Source: Candidatus Methanoperedens sp.
GTDB taxonomy: Archaea > Halobacteriota > Methanosarcinia > Methanosarcinales > Methanoperedenaceae
DNA: 52,014 bases
Direction of reading: 5' to 3'
Assembly: GCA_030650845.1 (NCBI GenBank)
Contig: JAUSDC010000181.1
Coordinates: forward strand, 1 to 52,014
Under the pieces are notes generated by a model that was not told the origin of the DNA, did not search any database, and saw only the letters and a program-made list of their open reading frames with translations. A program made the position numbers and the translations under genes. Below, piece by piece: positions 1 through 8,452 of this stretch (its first letter is position 1; each line of letters opens with the position of its first letter).

Positions 1-741
1 GAGGGAAGAAACATAGCAAAAAAAGCTGAAAGAGCTCACGAATCAGGCAATCTTGAGCTTGCAAGAGAGTTATACCTAAAGTCGATCGCAAAATTCAGAC
101 AGGCATGTGATATGTCCGGGGATTTCAATGAAGTCAACATCCTTCGAAGTCTGATCAGTTATTATAATGAGCGAGTCAATTCGATAGAACAGGAACCGTC
201 CATTAATTCTCTTTCAGAAGCACCGGTTATTGCTCCAGCGAAAAAAGAAACTGCAAGTGTTGACTTATCAGAACTGTTAAGAGGTAGCGGTGTCCAGCAA
301 TTCGTATTTGAAGAAGTTCTTGAGATAGCAATGGAAATAAGCATTGAAGGGCGGGAAGGACACGCCATAGGAACTGCATTCATAGTGGGTGATTCAGCCA
401 ATGTAATGGCACGGTCAAGACAACTTGTAGTGAACCCATTCGATGGGCACAACAGGGAAAAAATGAAATTGTCAGACCCGGAGATAAAGGATAGTATAAA
501 GGAATTTGCGCAGATCGATGGAGTTTTCGTGGTTTCAGAAGACGGGTCTGTGGAATCTGCGGGGAGGTATATCACAATAGATACCGGCAAGGTCAGATTA
601 CCCGGAGGACTGGGAACAAGACATTCATCTGTCGCTGCCATAACTTCGGTAACGAATGCATTGGGGGTCGTGGTCTCCCAGAGCGGCGGTGTTATCAGGA
701 TTTTCAAAAATGGTAAGATTGCATTAAAAATAAAGACCTGA
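1..741 (+). CDS. Diadenylate cyclase-like protein (DisA_N domain), 5' partial
   Basis: The frame is open from the first base, so the true start lies outside the window; the ATG at 112 is internal. The visible N-terminal part is a charged, Ala-rich helical segment resembling MIT/TPR-type helices. The C-terminal ~140 residues look like a DisA_N domain, which in archaeal DacZ-type proteins makes cyclic di-AMP from two ATP. The two signature motifs are present but altered: DGV in place of DGA, and GTRHS in place of GTRHR, followed by the usual NALGVVVSQSGG strand. Activity is therefore likely but not certain. The next gene, on the same strand, follows after about 70 bases. Confidence 0.75.
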   Translation, partial: EGRNIAKKAERAHESGNLELARELYLKSIAKFRQACDMSGDFNEVNILRSLISYYNERVNSIEQEPSINSLSEAPVIAPAKKETASVDLSELLRGSGVQQFVFEEVLEIAMEISIEGREGHAIGTAFIVGDSANVMARSRQLVVNPFDGHNREKMKLSDPEIKDSIKEFAQIDGVFVVSEDGSVESAGRYITIDTGKVRLPGGLGTRHSSVAAITSVTNALGVVVSQSGGVIRIFKNGKIALKIKT

Positions 742-813
742 ACTTCCTTATTCGAAACATTCATGTCATATATCGACCTTTGGATATCAAAATTCCAGGT
801 CTAATGATCAAAA

Positions 814-2130
814 ATGGTTGAAATAACCCCCTTTAAAGCTACGATAATAAATCCTGCCCTCGAGATAGAAAAGCTCGTCTGTCCGGTATATGATACCATA
901 GATGCCGTTGCTTATCAGAAATTTGCACAGGAAAAGAACAACATCATCCATGCAACCTCACGAAGAAAAGATATGGATAGGGATGAATTCATCGAACATG
1001 CGAAAAATAACCTTGATAGGCTTATTAGAACTGGCGTACTTGTTGAAAGGAAGAAGCCTGCTTTTTATATCTACGGGATAATGTACACGCTATCTCCCGA
1101 AATCCTTGCCCAGCTTCCTGAAAAAGCGAGGAGAAACCAGTATTTCGCCTTCGGGCTTGTATGCCTTGTAAAAACACAGGAGCTCGGGAAAGGAAATATT
1201 GTCGGGCATGAGAACATCTTTGAGGTCAATACCAGAGAACGGTACAGGCTGATGAAAGCTGCAATGATGAACTTCTCACCCATTGCAGTAGAGTACAGCA
1301 TGCCTGACCATGCTCTTAACAATCTCTTTGAGGAATATCTGGGATTTAAGCGCCCGCATTTTGTGCCTGGATCTGAAAAACCACCTCTTGTAGATGTTTC
1401 ATTAAATGGCAGCAGGCATCTTCTCTGGGAAGTTACTGACAAGTTTCTTATTGAAAAGATCATGAAGATGGTTTCTGGGTTGAATATCCTTATTCTTGAC
1501 GGGCATCATAGATATACCGCCTCCAATATGATGCGGGAAAAGGATGGCATTGAATATACTATGATGATGCTTATGGAAGGAGGCGATCGGGCGCTGCAGC
1601 TTCTTCCATGGCACAGGGCTGTGCGCAATTTTAGCGCAGATAATCTTGGAAAAAAGATAAAAGAGAAATTTTCGGTAGAATGGGAAGGCAAAGGCACAGA
1701 GGAGTTCTATTCACATTTGAGGGAGCGCCGCAGTGAATTCGATGTAAAACTTGGATTGTATGATGGGAAAAAATATCAAATCATCAGAGCTGATGAAAAA
1801 GAAGTAAAAGAGCTATCGGAAAAGCGGGGTGAGATCGTAGGTCTTGACCTTATTGTTCTTCATGAATGGCTCATAAATCCAGTAATAAGGGGTAAACCTG
1901 AAGAAGATGTATCATTCAATGCCAGTCCAAAAGAGGCTGTGGCAAGGGTGGACAGCGGAGAATTCGATATTGCATTTCTCCTGAATCCTTTTTCGATAAA
2001 AGATGTTGAGAAGAAAGCTTTTGTGGAAAAGAAGAATTTTCCCCAGAAGTCAACCTTATTCCTGCCAAAGGTAGCAGAGGGCATTGTGATGAGAAAAATC
2101 ATTATACCCAGAATTTCTCATAAAGTATAA
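814..2130 (+). CDS. DUF1015 family protein
   Basis: A 438-residue soluble protein, close to the usual DUF1015 length. The N-terminus (MVEITPFKATIINP) matches the start of that family, whose members typically begin by describing a Pro-rich strand followed by P-x-Y-D-x-I; here VCPVYDTIDAV. The hallmark LDGHHRYTAS lies near residue 228 and the second half keeps the MMMLMEGGD / LLPWHRAV strand-turn pattern. The biochemical role of DUF1015 is not known to me; the HHR motif suggests a catalytic or metal site (inference). No membrane segments. It is followed by small membrane-protein genes that have their own promoter-like region. Confidence 0.85.
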   Translation: MVEITPFKATIINPALEIEKLVCPVYDTIDAVAYQKFAQEKNNIIHATSRRKDMDRDEFIEHAKNNLDRLIRTGVLVERKKPAFYIYGIMYTLSPEILAQLPEKARRNQYFAFGLVCLVKTQELGKGNIVGHENIFEVNTRERYRLMKAAMMNFSPIAVEYSMPDHALNNLFEEYLGFKRPHFVPGSEKPPLVDVSLNGSRHLLWEVTDKFLIEKIMKMVSGLNILILDGHHRYTASNMMREKDGIEYTMMMLMEGGDRALQLLPWHRAVRNFSADNLGKKIKEKFSVEWEGKGTEEFYSHLRERRSEFDVKLGLYDGKKYQIIRADEKEVKELSEKRGEIVGLDLIVLHEWLINPVIRGKPEEDVSFNASPKEAVARVDSGEFDIAFLLNPFSIKDVEKKAFVEKKNFPQKSTLFLPKVAEGIVMRKIIIPRISHKV

Positions 2131-2175
2131 CATAACCAGACGCCATCGGGCGCTGGAATTCCATGACACGATAAC

Positions 2176-2212
2176 TTTATAAATAATAAATATGTATCGG
2201 TCATTAAGGAGG
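2176..2212 (+). promoter_or_regulatory. TATA-like element and strong Shine-Dalgarno before the small membrane gene
   Basis: An AT-rich TTTATAAATAATAAAT stretch (from about 2176) fits an archaeal box A. AAGGAGG at 2206-2212 stands 8 bases before the ATG at 2221 and decides that start over an upstream TTG at 2215. Confidence 0.55.
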
Positions 2213-2220
2213 TTTTGTTT

Positions 2221-2469
2221 ATGGTTGAATTAAGTAAAAATGAAATTAGAAAGACGATGGCAACGTCTTTAGGTACCGCATTTGGAATAGTTATCGGCAT
2301 GGTCTGGACGCAGGTTGTACTCTCGGCGTTCGCTACAGGAGGAATACCTTTAACAAGTATAGGTGGAACATGGACTCAATGGGGTATTTTTGTTTTCACC
2401 GCGATAATTGTAACATTAATATGCGTTATTGCAATTGTAATGATAAGCAGATGGGGAGGAAAGGAATAA
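2221..2469 (+). CDS. Small two-helix membrane protein, DUF5654-like
   Basis: An 82-residue protein with a charged N-terminus (VELSKNEIRK) and two hydrophobic helices, GTAFGIVIGMVWTQVVL and WGIFVFTAIIVTLICVIAIVMI, ending in RWGGKE. The pattern of a short amphipathic start, an AFG-x-V helix with a Trp and a second C-terminal helix resembles archaeal DUF5654 proteins. The function is unknown. It sits two bases ahead of a 20-codon hydrophobic reading frame and upstream of another tiny membrane protein, suggesting a cluster of membrane-associated, possibly stress-related peptides (inference). Confidence 0.65.
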   Translation: MVELSKNEIRKTMATSLGTAFGIVIGMVWTQVVLSAFATGGIPLTSIGGTWTQWGIFVFTAIIVTLICVIAIVMISRWGGKE

Positions 2470-2470
2470 T

Positions 2471-2533
2471 ATGAACAATGCAGTCTGGATAGTAGTAATA
2501 TTATTAATAGTCCAATTGATATTTGGAAAATAA
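2471..2533 (+). CDS. Possible 20-residue hydrophobic microprotein
   Basis: ATG to TAA gives 20 residues, MNNAVWIVVILLIVQLIFGK: a single membrane helix with a terminal Lys. A purine-rich GGAGGAAAGG lies just before the ATG, overlapping the end of the preceding gene, so translation could be coupled. It has no family I recognise and could be chance; the helix-only composition and a suitable ribosome site are the support. Confidence 0.4.
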   Translation: MNNAVWIVVILLIVQLIFGK

Positions 2534-2610
2534 AGTAATATCTAATTGGAAAAACCAAGCGAAAAGGTTATTAACATTCGGTTAAATAACATCAATGAGG
2601 AGTTTAGATC

Positions 2611-2760
2611 ATGGATTTAATTACGACATTAGTTGTGATTCTGTTGATCCTATGGCTATTGGGATACCTCGGTTCAGTTGGTGGCTTAATCAATATATTG
2701 CTGGTCATTGCTATCATCTTGATACTGCTCAGAATCATTGAAGGGCGCAGGCCTTTATAG
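2611..2760 (+). CDS. lmo0937-family small membrane protein (DUF5670-like)
   Basis: A 49-residue protein. The sequence ILLILWLLGYLG, then LINILLVIAIILILLRII and a closing EGRRPL, matches the lmo0937/DUF5670 pattern: two hydrophobic helices separated by a Gly-rich turn and a basic RRP tail. The family is widespread in bacteria and archaea and its function is not established. GAGG about 11 bases ahead of the ATG supports the start. It lies on the same strand as the two small membrane ORFs before it. Confidence 0.75.
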   Translation: MDLITTLVVILLILWLLGYLGSVGGLINILLVIAIILILLRIIEGRRPL

Positions 2761-2848
2761 AAGGCTCGATCTGAGGGTTCATCTAAAAATAACCAGAACG
2801 GGACGATTTCAGGGGAAGGTTTGAATGAGGTCAGCGTGCCTGTACCTT

Positions 2849-3499
2849 TCACTTAACGTTAAATACTTTTTTATTCAAAATAATAAAATTTTTATTATCC
2901 TGATATATGATATCAAATCCAAACTCATTTGCTAACCATTCAAATGTGCGCGCGCCAAGAAAACATATGTGCGTGGGATCGTTCTTATACCACCAGTTCT
3001 CAAAATCACTGACAACATCATGCTGTGAAGTCATAACTGCAAGATAACCCTTTGGTTTGATCATTGTGCGAATCCTTTGTAACTCTGCCTTTATTTCCCT
3101 TAAATGCTCAAATACCTCGGTTGATATCACAAGGTCATAAGAACCTTCTGGAATCGTGGGAAAGAAAAATGGGTCATATACATCGCATGAAAATCCCTCT
3201 CTCTTTAAAAGCTCAGCAAGGACAGGCGATGGCCCGCAACCGAAATCCAGTACTGAATTAACCCCGGGGCAATATTTGTGCACTATGGCGATCTTCTCAA
3301 GGAACATCCCCACATACCCTTCATTGGAAAGCGTGTTTCTGTGAAGTCTGTAGCGTGCTACTTCTTCATCCGGTTGGAGGTGTTGGCTTTCAGGTACGAA
3401 AATGAGATCGCATTGGGGGCATCTCAGGAATACACGCTTTGAAGGTTTTAAAAATTCAAGAGGAAATACAGAGTCACAACTACAGAGAACGCACTTCAA
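2849..3499 (-). CDS. Class I SAM-dependent methyltransferase with N-terminal zinc-ribbon-like motif
   Basis: A 216-residue protein. C3-x2-C6 and C27-x2-C30 at the start form a probable small zinc knuckle. A Rossmann methyltransferase domain follows: motif I VLDFGCGPSP (about residue 83), an acidic residue in VYDPF, and YDLVISTEVFEHL as motif IV/post-I, then the KPKGYLAVMTS strand. This is the layout of Methyltransf_23-type enzymes that follow a metal-binding module; the substrate is unknown. It is the last gene of the minus-strand information-processing cluster, six bases after the PAC2 gene. Confidence 0.8.
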   Translation of the reverse strand: MKCVLCSCDSVFPLEFLKPSKRVFLRCPQCDLIFVPESQHLQPDEEVARYRLHRNTLSNEGYVGMFLEKIAIVHKYCPGVNSVLDFGCGPSPVLAELLKREGFSCDVYDPFFFPTIPEGSYDLVISTEVFEHLREIKAELQRIRTMIKPKGYLAVMTSQHDVVSDFENWWYKNDPTHICFLGARTFEWLANEFGFDIIYQDNKNFIILNKKVFNVK

Positions 3500-3505
3500 A
3501 GGGTT

Positions 3506-4267
3506 TCACCCTATATACCTCAGATCCTCATCAGATGTCACCGGAGTCTTCCCCTCTTCCATTTCCCGAAGTTTTGCCACTATCTTTTCCATCTCAGCAG
3601 CCCTCTCTTCAAGCGCTGCCATATCCACATCTATCTCAAGGATCTTACACAGCACTTTAAGAACAGCCTGAGCGCTTTTTGGATCGACCAGATAACCTGA
3701 AGTCACACCCATCAGGCATGCTGCTTCTATTCCCCGGAGCGCTCCAAGACCAAGCATCAATCCTGATGCTCCCACAATGCCCCCGCCGGGTTCATTAGCC
3801 CTGAATTCCACACCGAATTCCTTGAGTTCACGTACAAGCTCTATGTTATTTGCAGCGCCAAGAACTGTGTCAGTCTCAACAAGCTGCCCCACGCCGTACC
3901 CACCCAGCGCGTAAACTCTCTTGACCTTGAATTCCTCAACTATATCCAGGAATACACCGCACAGCTCATAATGACCCTCGTTCGATGTGCTCTGGTGGTC
4001 TCCGACCAGTATTAACAGGTCGTGTTTGCCTTTTGTTTTATAGGCGTACAGTTCATTACTCACAAGCCTTACAGTGCCATCGTCCTCAACTATGACCTGG
4101 GGTGGAAAATGGGGGGAGAATATCTCCATTATTTTTTTAGCTCCCAGCTCAGCGACCATATGCTCTGCAACCAGCTTTCCGACATGCCCGACCCCTGGCA
4201 GTCCTTCAATAAGTATCGGGTCTTTCAGTCTGGGTTTTTTAGACCTTATAATGGTTGTTTTTATCAT
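3506..4267 (-). CDS. PAC2 family protein (proteasome assembly chaperone-like)
   Basis: A 253-residue protein with the PAC2 fold signatures: LIEGLPGVGHVGKLVAEHMV near the start, the DLLILVGDHQS strand-turn and YALGGYGVGQ. Archaeal members of COG2047 are related to eukaryotic proteasome assembly chaperones PAC1/PAC2 and are often encoded beside nop10 and aIF2-alpha, as here. The C-terminal ~50 residues are a charged helix that could form a coiled coil. The start ATG lies 3 bases after the stop of nop10, so the two are probably co-transcribed. A direct role in archaeal proteasome assembly is inferred from the family. Confidence 0.85.
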   Translation of the reverse strand: MIKTTIIRSKKPRLKDPILIEGLPGVGHVGKLVAEHMVAELGAKKIMEIFSPHFPPQVIVEDDGTVRLVSNELYAYKTKGKHDLLILVGDHQSTSNEGHYELCGVFLDIVEEFKVKRVYALGGYGVGQLVETDTVLGAANNIELVRELKEFGVEFRANEPGGGIVGASGLMLGLGALRGIEAACLMGVTSGYLVDPKSAQAVLKVLCKILEIDVDMAALEERAAEMEKIVAKLREMEEGKTPVTSDEDLRYIG

Positions 4268-4270
4268 AAA

Positions 4271-4423
4271 CTACCTCTTTTTGGCTATTCTTCTGTATTT
4301 CCCGTATCTATCCTCAAGAGAGAAACGTGCAGGCTGTGAATAGGTTGTGGTTCTACCGCACAAGGGACATATCTCATTCAGAGTATATCTCCCGCAAGAA
4401 CATCTTCTTATTTTGGATACCAT
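4271..4423 (-). CDS. nop10: Ribosome biogenesis protein Nop10
   Basis: A 50-residue protein beginning MVSKIRRC. Cysteines at 8, 10, 19 and 22 form the single zinc-binding site of archaeal Nop10, and the PARFSLEDRYGKYRR motif towards the C-terminus is diagnostic. Nop10 is a core part of H/ACA ribonucleoproteins that make pseudouridine in rRNA, with Cbf5, Gar1 and L7Ae. It sits in the conserved archaeal order S27e, aIF2-alpha, nop10, PAC2. Confidence 0.95.
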   Translation of the reverse strand: MVSKIRRCSCGRYTLNEICPLCGRTTTYSQPARFSLEDRYGKYRRIAKKR

Positions 4424-4453
4424 AACATCCCAAGTATTCCAATTTTATTCTGA

Positions 4454-5254
4454 TCAGGCTTTTTCTTCAGTGTGTCTGTGGAACTCACCGGTCCCACCTG
4501 CCTTTTCTATAATTTCAATGGCTGCATTTGCTGATTTTTTAAGAAAATTTTCGGCTTTCTTATAATCCGGAGCTATAACACGCAACCTGTATCTTGGCGC
4601 ACCAGTATATGTTATATCGATACTGATATCTTCCCCATTCCCATTTATTTCTTCTGCTGCTTTCAATGCCTTCTTTATATGTTCTATACCATCAGGCAGG
4701 GGGTTGGTAAGGTCAACATATCCTGCGATCTCGACCTGGGGTTTTTTCAGGTTCTCTTCGGCAACCTTTTTTACCATTTCGGCGAACTGCTTATCAATGC
4801 CTATGCTTGTAAGAAAAGAAGTCCCGCTTATCCTTGATCTTTCAAAAACCGAATAAACACTGCCGAACTTTTCATAAAATTGTTTTATCAATCCGTTAAG
4901 CTCTTCAGTACCTGTTTTGGTAGTGCTTGCAACGTATTGTATCCATTTCTCAGCTTTCTGTTCATTCTTCCAGAGCTGGATCTTTTCACGGCGCTGGTGC
5001 TCATTAACATCTTTTAGAGATAGATCTATATGGTGTTTGCTTTCATCAACATAAAGAACTTTACAAACTATCTTCTGACCTTCCCTGACATGGTCTCTTA
5101 TGTATTTGACCCATCCAGAGGCAACCTCTGAAATGTGGATCAAACCTTCTTTCTGTCCGTATTCGTCCAGTTCTACGAACGCACCGAAATCGGTGACCTT
5201 TTTAACGGAACAAACGACAAGTTCGTCCTCTTCAGGCCATCCGCTTTTCTCCAT
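4454..5254 (-). CDS. eif2a: Translation initiation factor aIF2 subunit alpha
   Basis: A 266-residue protein, the normal length. The N-terminal S1/OB domain is clear: ELVVCSVKKVTDFGAFVELDEYG, then EGLIHISEVASGWV and the LSLKDVNEHQRREK exit. A helical domain and a C-terminal alpha-beta domain (ISIDITYTGAPRYRLRVIAPDYK) follow. With beta and gamma subunits it delivers initiator Met-tRNA to the small ribosomal subunit. Its ATG overlaps the S27e stop codon (TAATG), which implies coupled translation. Confidence 0.96.
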   Translation of the reverse strand: MEKSGWPEEDELVVCSVKKVTDFGAFVELDEYGQKEGLIHISEVASGWVKYIRDHVREGQKIVCKVLYVDESKHHIDLSLKDVNEHQRREKIQLWKNEQKAEKWIQYVASTTKTGTEELNGLIKQFYEKFGSVYSVFERSRISGTSFLTSIGIDKQFAEMVKKVAEENLKKPQVEIAGYVDLTNPLPDGIEHIKKALKAAEEINGNGEDISIDITYTGAPRYRLRVIAPDYKKAENFLKKSANAAIEIIEKAGGTGEFHRHTEEKA

Positions 5255-5427
5255 TACTCGAGAACCTCGATTATCTGCGTTTTTACGAACGCCTTTCCAC
5301 CTGTGGGTTCAGAAAGTGTTCTTCCGCATATCAGGCAGGTGACTGGTTTACTTGCACACCCGAAAATGACCTGCTCATTCTGGCAGTCATTGCATTTTAC
5401 TTTTAAGAATCTGCTCTTTGGTTCCAT
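5254..5427 (-). CDS. rps27e: 30S ribosomal protein S27e
   Basis: A 57-residue zinc-ribbon protein, starting [12 protein letters not shown]. Cys12, Cys15, Cys31 and Cys34 are the four zinc ligands. The [10 protein letters not shown] loop and SEPTGGKA segment are typical of S27e. It stands between L44e and aIF2-alpha, the usual euryarchaeal arrangement, with two bases between it and the L44e stop. Confidence 0.96.
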   Translation of the reverse strand: MEPKSRFLKVKCNDCQNEQVIFGCASKPVTCLICGRTLSEPTGGKAFVKTQIIEVLE

Positions 5428-5429
5428 GT

Positions 5430-5711
5430 TCAGCTCTCCACAAGCTCAAATTTTCCTGCCCTGAAGCATTTTCTGATATGAGCTTTCTTGCATGTTGAAC
5501 ATCTATATCTGAGGTGGATCCTCTTTGTGGGTTTATCTCCACCAGGCACTTTTGAGAATTTTCCTGAGTTGCCTATTCCCGTATGCCTATACTTTTGCCG
5601 TGTTATCCTGGTTAACGTCGATGCCTGTCCCTTTTTTACTCTTTCCACTACATGCGGTGTATGAGCTTTGCAATAAGGACAGTATGTATTGAATTTCTTG
5701 GGTATTTTCAT
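5430..5711 (-). CDS. rpl44e: 50S ribosomal protein L44e
   Basis: A 93-residue basic protein, starting [20 protein letters not shown] as in other archaeal L44e (L36a/L42 family). Zinc ligands are the CPYC pair and CSTC pair. An upstream in-frame ATG would add MII, but AGGTGAT stands 5 bases before the ATG used here and family members start at MK-x-PKKFNTYC. It follows the GINS gene by five bases. Confidence 0.96.
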   Translation of the reverse strand: MKIPKKFNTYCPYCKAHTPHVVERVKKGQASTLTRITRQKYRHTGIGNSGKFSKVPGGDKPTKRIHLRYRCSTCKKAHIRKCFRAGKFELVES

Positions 5712-5716
5712 GATGA

Positions 5717-6364
5717 TCACCTTTTAACAGAGATCTGGATAGCCGCATTGCGGTTTATTAATGCTTTAGCATTCACAGCCGATAGAACTGCAACATCTTC
5801 TTTTGCCAGTGTGTAGTTGCGTCCGTCGGCTCCAACAAATGTCGGGATATCTTTTAGCAGACGCACCACAATGTACTCTTTACATATATCCTTTTTGCCT
5901 TCGGAAAACGTCTCTTTTGGCCCGGTTTCCTGACTTACCTGTGGCTGCAATGGGACTGCCTGCTTTTCTTTTTTGATAAATATCCGGTCCATAAGTTCGC
6001 TGCGGTATCCGGTCATCAGTTGAAGGAGTTTATTATAGAATTCTCGCTCACCCGGTGTCATGGAGTCGATCTCTTTCTGTTCCTTGGGTTTTGATGATGA
6101 ATGGATGGACGCCAGGTTGATTATCTTGGCAGTTCGCCGTTCCACGATGTTATCTATGGCTTTGCGAGCGGTCTTGAGTTCATCTTCAAGAATTGCATAT
6201 TTTGTGCTATAGAAGTCCTCGATCTTTCTTTTCTCGTCTTCAATTTCGCGTATCTGTGCAGCTACGGTTTCATAAAAGCCACTCTCAAGCGGTACAAGTT
6301 TTGACCTTGTTTTTCTTTCATCCCTTAAAATATCGTTCAGTTTGATCCGTGGGCTATCAGGCAT
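5717..6364 (-). CDS. DNA replication GINS complex subunit (Gins51/Gins15 type)
   Basis: A 215-residue protein with a helical A-domain in the first ~120 residues, including [24 protein letters not shown] and [16 protein letters not shown], a flexible Gln/Glu-rich linker, then a small B-domain at the C-terminus ([28 protein letters not shown]). This A-then-B order is that of the Gins51 subunit, which with Gins23 links the MCM helicase and Cdc45/RecJ at the fork. It overlaps priS by 8 bases, the standard archaeal gins-priS pairing. Confidence 0.9.
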   Translation of the reverse strand: MPDSPRIKLNDILRDERKTRSKLVPLESGFYETVAAQIREIEDEKRKIEDFYSTKYAILEDELKTARKAIDNIVERRTAKIINLASIHSSSKPKEQKEIDSMTPGEREFYNKLLQLMTGYRSELMDRIFIKKEKQAVPLQPQVSQETGPKETFSEGKKDICKEYIVVRLLKDIPTFVGADGRNYTLAKEDVAVLSAVNAKALINRNAAIQISVKR

Positions 6365-7742
6365 ATTCAGCTGCTCCCCTGCACATGAGGTATATTCCAG
6401 CGTATTCAGGTACGGTATTGATGCCTTCCACGACTTTAATACTTTTTCCTTTCATCTCGACCAGGGCGTTCTGGGGTTTTAGCGGAGGGATAACTTCGAT
6501 CTTTATCTCCTTTTCACTGAAAACCACAGCATCACTAAGGGGCTCGAATGTCTTGAATTCAGAAAGTGTAAGCGGGACAACACGCATCCCTGAACCGCCG
6601 TGTAGCGAGGTGGGCATGCGGATGAGACGCCGGATGTCGGCTGTGACGGGTTCGTCTGTTTTAGCACTCATTTGAACACCAAATTCCCTTATAGTATCTT
6701 CCAAAATAATTTCAAAGAATTCAGGAACACCTTTAAAATCCACAATTCCCTCATTTTGAATCATATTTATCGCATTTTCACTTTTTGCAATGTTAATAAT
6801 TTTTCTTGCTTTACCTTCATAGGACATAATATCTTTAATAAATGATTCCGATGCTGAATTGTCTGCCACTTCAAAAGCTATTCGTTGGGAGTTCCAAGAT
6901 GGATGCTCCAATTTATTTTTAAATATTTGACAAGCTATAGTTTCCATGTTTGCAGGGGTTTCTTCAAAATGTTGAAAATATAAAAAAATTTTACATGAAA
7001 CTTCCCCTAATGCAAGATATTTTTCTTTGGAGGATAATTTTCTTAAATAGGAGACCAGATATTGACTAACACGCTTTCCCCATCCATATCCACCCACCTG
7101 ATCTTCAAAAGATATAATTTTCTTGGGTGAGCCGAATTCTTTTCTTCTTATTCTTCCCGTATCATGAACCACATATTTTGCCTGTTTAAACAAAGAATCA
7201 ACACTTAATCCAGTCCCGCTCAAATAATCCACTATCTCTCGCCTCTGGGCACTCTCAAGCGTCAGCACCCTTTTATCATGCACATGGATATGATACCCGC
7301 GCCCGCCAGAGAACGCTACCCTGATGTTCTCCTCGTCGAACCCGAAGTCCTCAAGCAGGAAATCAAGAAGCTTTCCAGTTTCAGCTTTCACGTTCGAAAG
7401 CATCTCTGCATACGACTTCACTTTCTGCGGGAGGTGGTCTGCATCAAGATCAAATATGAGGTCTGCGCCTTCCCACTTTTTCTCCTTCATAGTGCCTGCG
7501 CCCGGGAACTGGTAATAAGCAGCTGAATGATACGCATGAGCCGGAACCATGCCGCGCAGGTATTCGATCGCTTCTCCTTCTGAAGAAAAAGCTTTGTGGC
7601 GGCGCATCACGACCTCTGGTAATTCGTCAAAGAAAATGAAACCCCATTCACGCCTTTTGAAATCATGGGGCAGAGGGAGTTCTGAAGAGTTATAATAATC
7701 CCCGAATCTTTTGCGAAGATAGCTCTTTGTCCTGAAGTTCAC
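6357..7742 (-). CDS. priS: DNA primase catalytic small subunit PriS
   Basis: A 461-residue archaeo-eukaryotic primase small subunit. The catalytic acidic motif LIFDLDADHLP lies near residue 95, followed by VAFSGGRGYHIHVHD, which contributes to nucleotide binding, and the C-terminal RRLIRMPTSLHGGSGMRV segment. PriS makes RNA/DNA primers with PriL, which is not in the window. The length is slightly above many archaeal PriS proteins. The middle of the gene, roughly 6700-7160, is visibly more AT-rich than either end, suggesting mosaic ancestry, though the reading frame is intact. Confidence 0.95.
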   Translation of the reverse strand: MNFRTKSYLRKRFGDYYNSSELPLPHDFKRREWGFIFFDELPEVVMRRHKAFSSEGEAIEYLRGMVPAHAYHSAAYYQFPGAGTMKEKKWEGADLIFDLDADHLPQKVKSYAEMLSNVKAETGKLLDFLLEDFGFDEENIRVAFSGGRGYHIHVHDKRVLTLESAQRREIVDYLSGTGLSVDSLFKQAKYVVHDTGRIRRKEFGSPKKIISFEDQVGGYGWGKRVSQYLVSYLRKLSSKEKYLALGEVSCKIFLYFQHFEETPANMETIACQIFKNKLEHPSWNSQRIAFEVADNSASESFIKDIMSYEGKARKIINIAKSENAINMIQNEGIVDFKGVPEFFEIILEDTIREFGVQMSAKTDEPVTADIRRLIRMPTSLHGGSGMRVVPLTLSEFKTFEPLSDAVVFSEKEIKIEVIPPLKPQNALVEMKGKSIKVVEGINTVPEYAGIYLMCRGAAEYA

Positions 7743-7846
7743 CAGGTTTTATTGGCGTACAAGCTTAAAATCATATTTATTTTCGGTCTCGAATTATTCA
7801 CAGAATGTTTTATATTTTAGAAAGTACTCTTATCATCAGTGACGTT

Positions 7847-8452
7847 ATGAAAAGATCAAAATCAGCTTTAGCTTTAATTGGACTGTTATTTATTATTCTA
7901 CTTACCCCGTACGCAGCTGTTGCTGCGCCTTCGGTTTACACAGTGCTCGTGGATGACAATTTCGGTTTCAAGAAAGTGCGTGTTGAACCAATCGATCCTG
8001 CTTTCAAATATGATAACCTTACATTAATGATCAATCCCGGGGATTCAGTCAAATGGATGAATTATATTTATGATCCCAGCGGGATCGCATATAAGAACAA
8101 TGTACCTATTACCATTGTTAGTGTGCAAAATCTCTGGGATAACCAGAGCGGTTATTTAAGAAATTTCGGTCGTTCTTTCAATTATACCTTCGATCGGCCT
8201 GGTTCATATGAAGTATATATGAAAGAGTTTCCGAAAGTTCGCCACCAGACTATCATAGTTGCTCAATTGGAGACACCAGTTGCCACAACATTGCCCCCGA
8301 CACCCACTGAAACACAGACGCCAGCTCCAACTGCATCAGTGACCCAGACACCCCAGGCAGCTACGCCAGGATTCGATCTATGGTATATTCTACTGGCATT
8401 TATTGTGGTTGCGATATTAGTTGTATTAATATATTCTTTTAAAAAGAAATAG
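7847..8452 (+). CDS. Membrane-anchored cupredoxin-like exported protein
   Basis: A 201-residue protein from the ATG at 7847, chosen because it begins with a proper signal peptide: basic MKRSKSA, then ALIGLLFIILLTPYAAVA, cleavage likely after AVAA. A beta-rich domain follows with MINPGDSVKWMNY and FNYTFDRPGSYEVYM, the layout of plastocyanin/azurin-like folds, with a His in VRHQTII. I see no Cys in the mature domain, so a type 1 copper site is unlikely. A Thr/Pro-rich stalk (PTPTETQTPAPTASVTQTP) and a C-terminal membrane helix with a KKK end anchor it outside the cell. It may support electron transfer or surface structure (inference). Confidence 0.65.
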   Translation: MKRSKSALALIGLLFIILLTPYAAVAAPSVYTVLVDDNFGFKKVRVEPIDPAFKYDNLTLMINPGDSVKWMNYIYDPSGIAYKNNVPITIVSVQNLWDNQSGYLRNFGRSFNYTFDRPGSYEVYMKEFPKVRHQTIIVAQLETPVATTLPPTPTETQTPAPTASVTQTPQAATPGFDLWYILLAFIVVAILVVLIYSFKKK

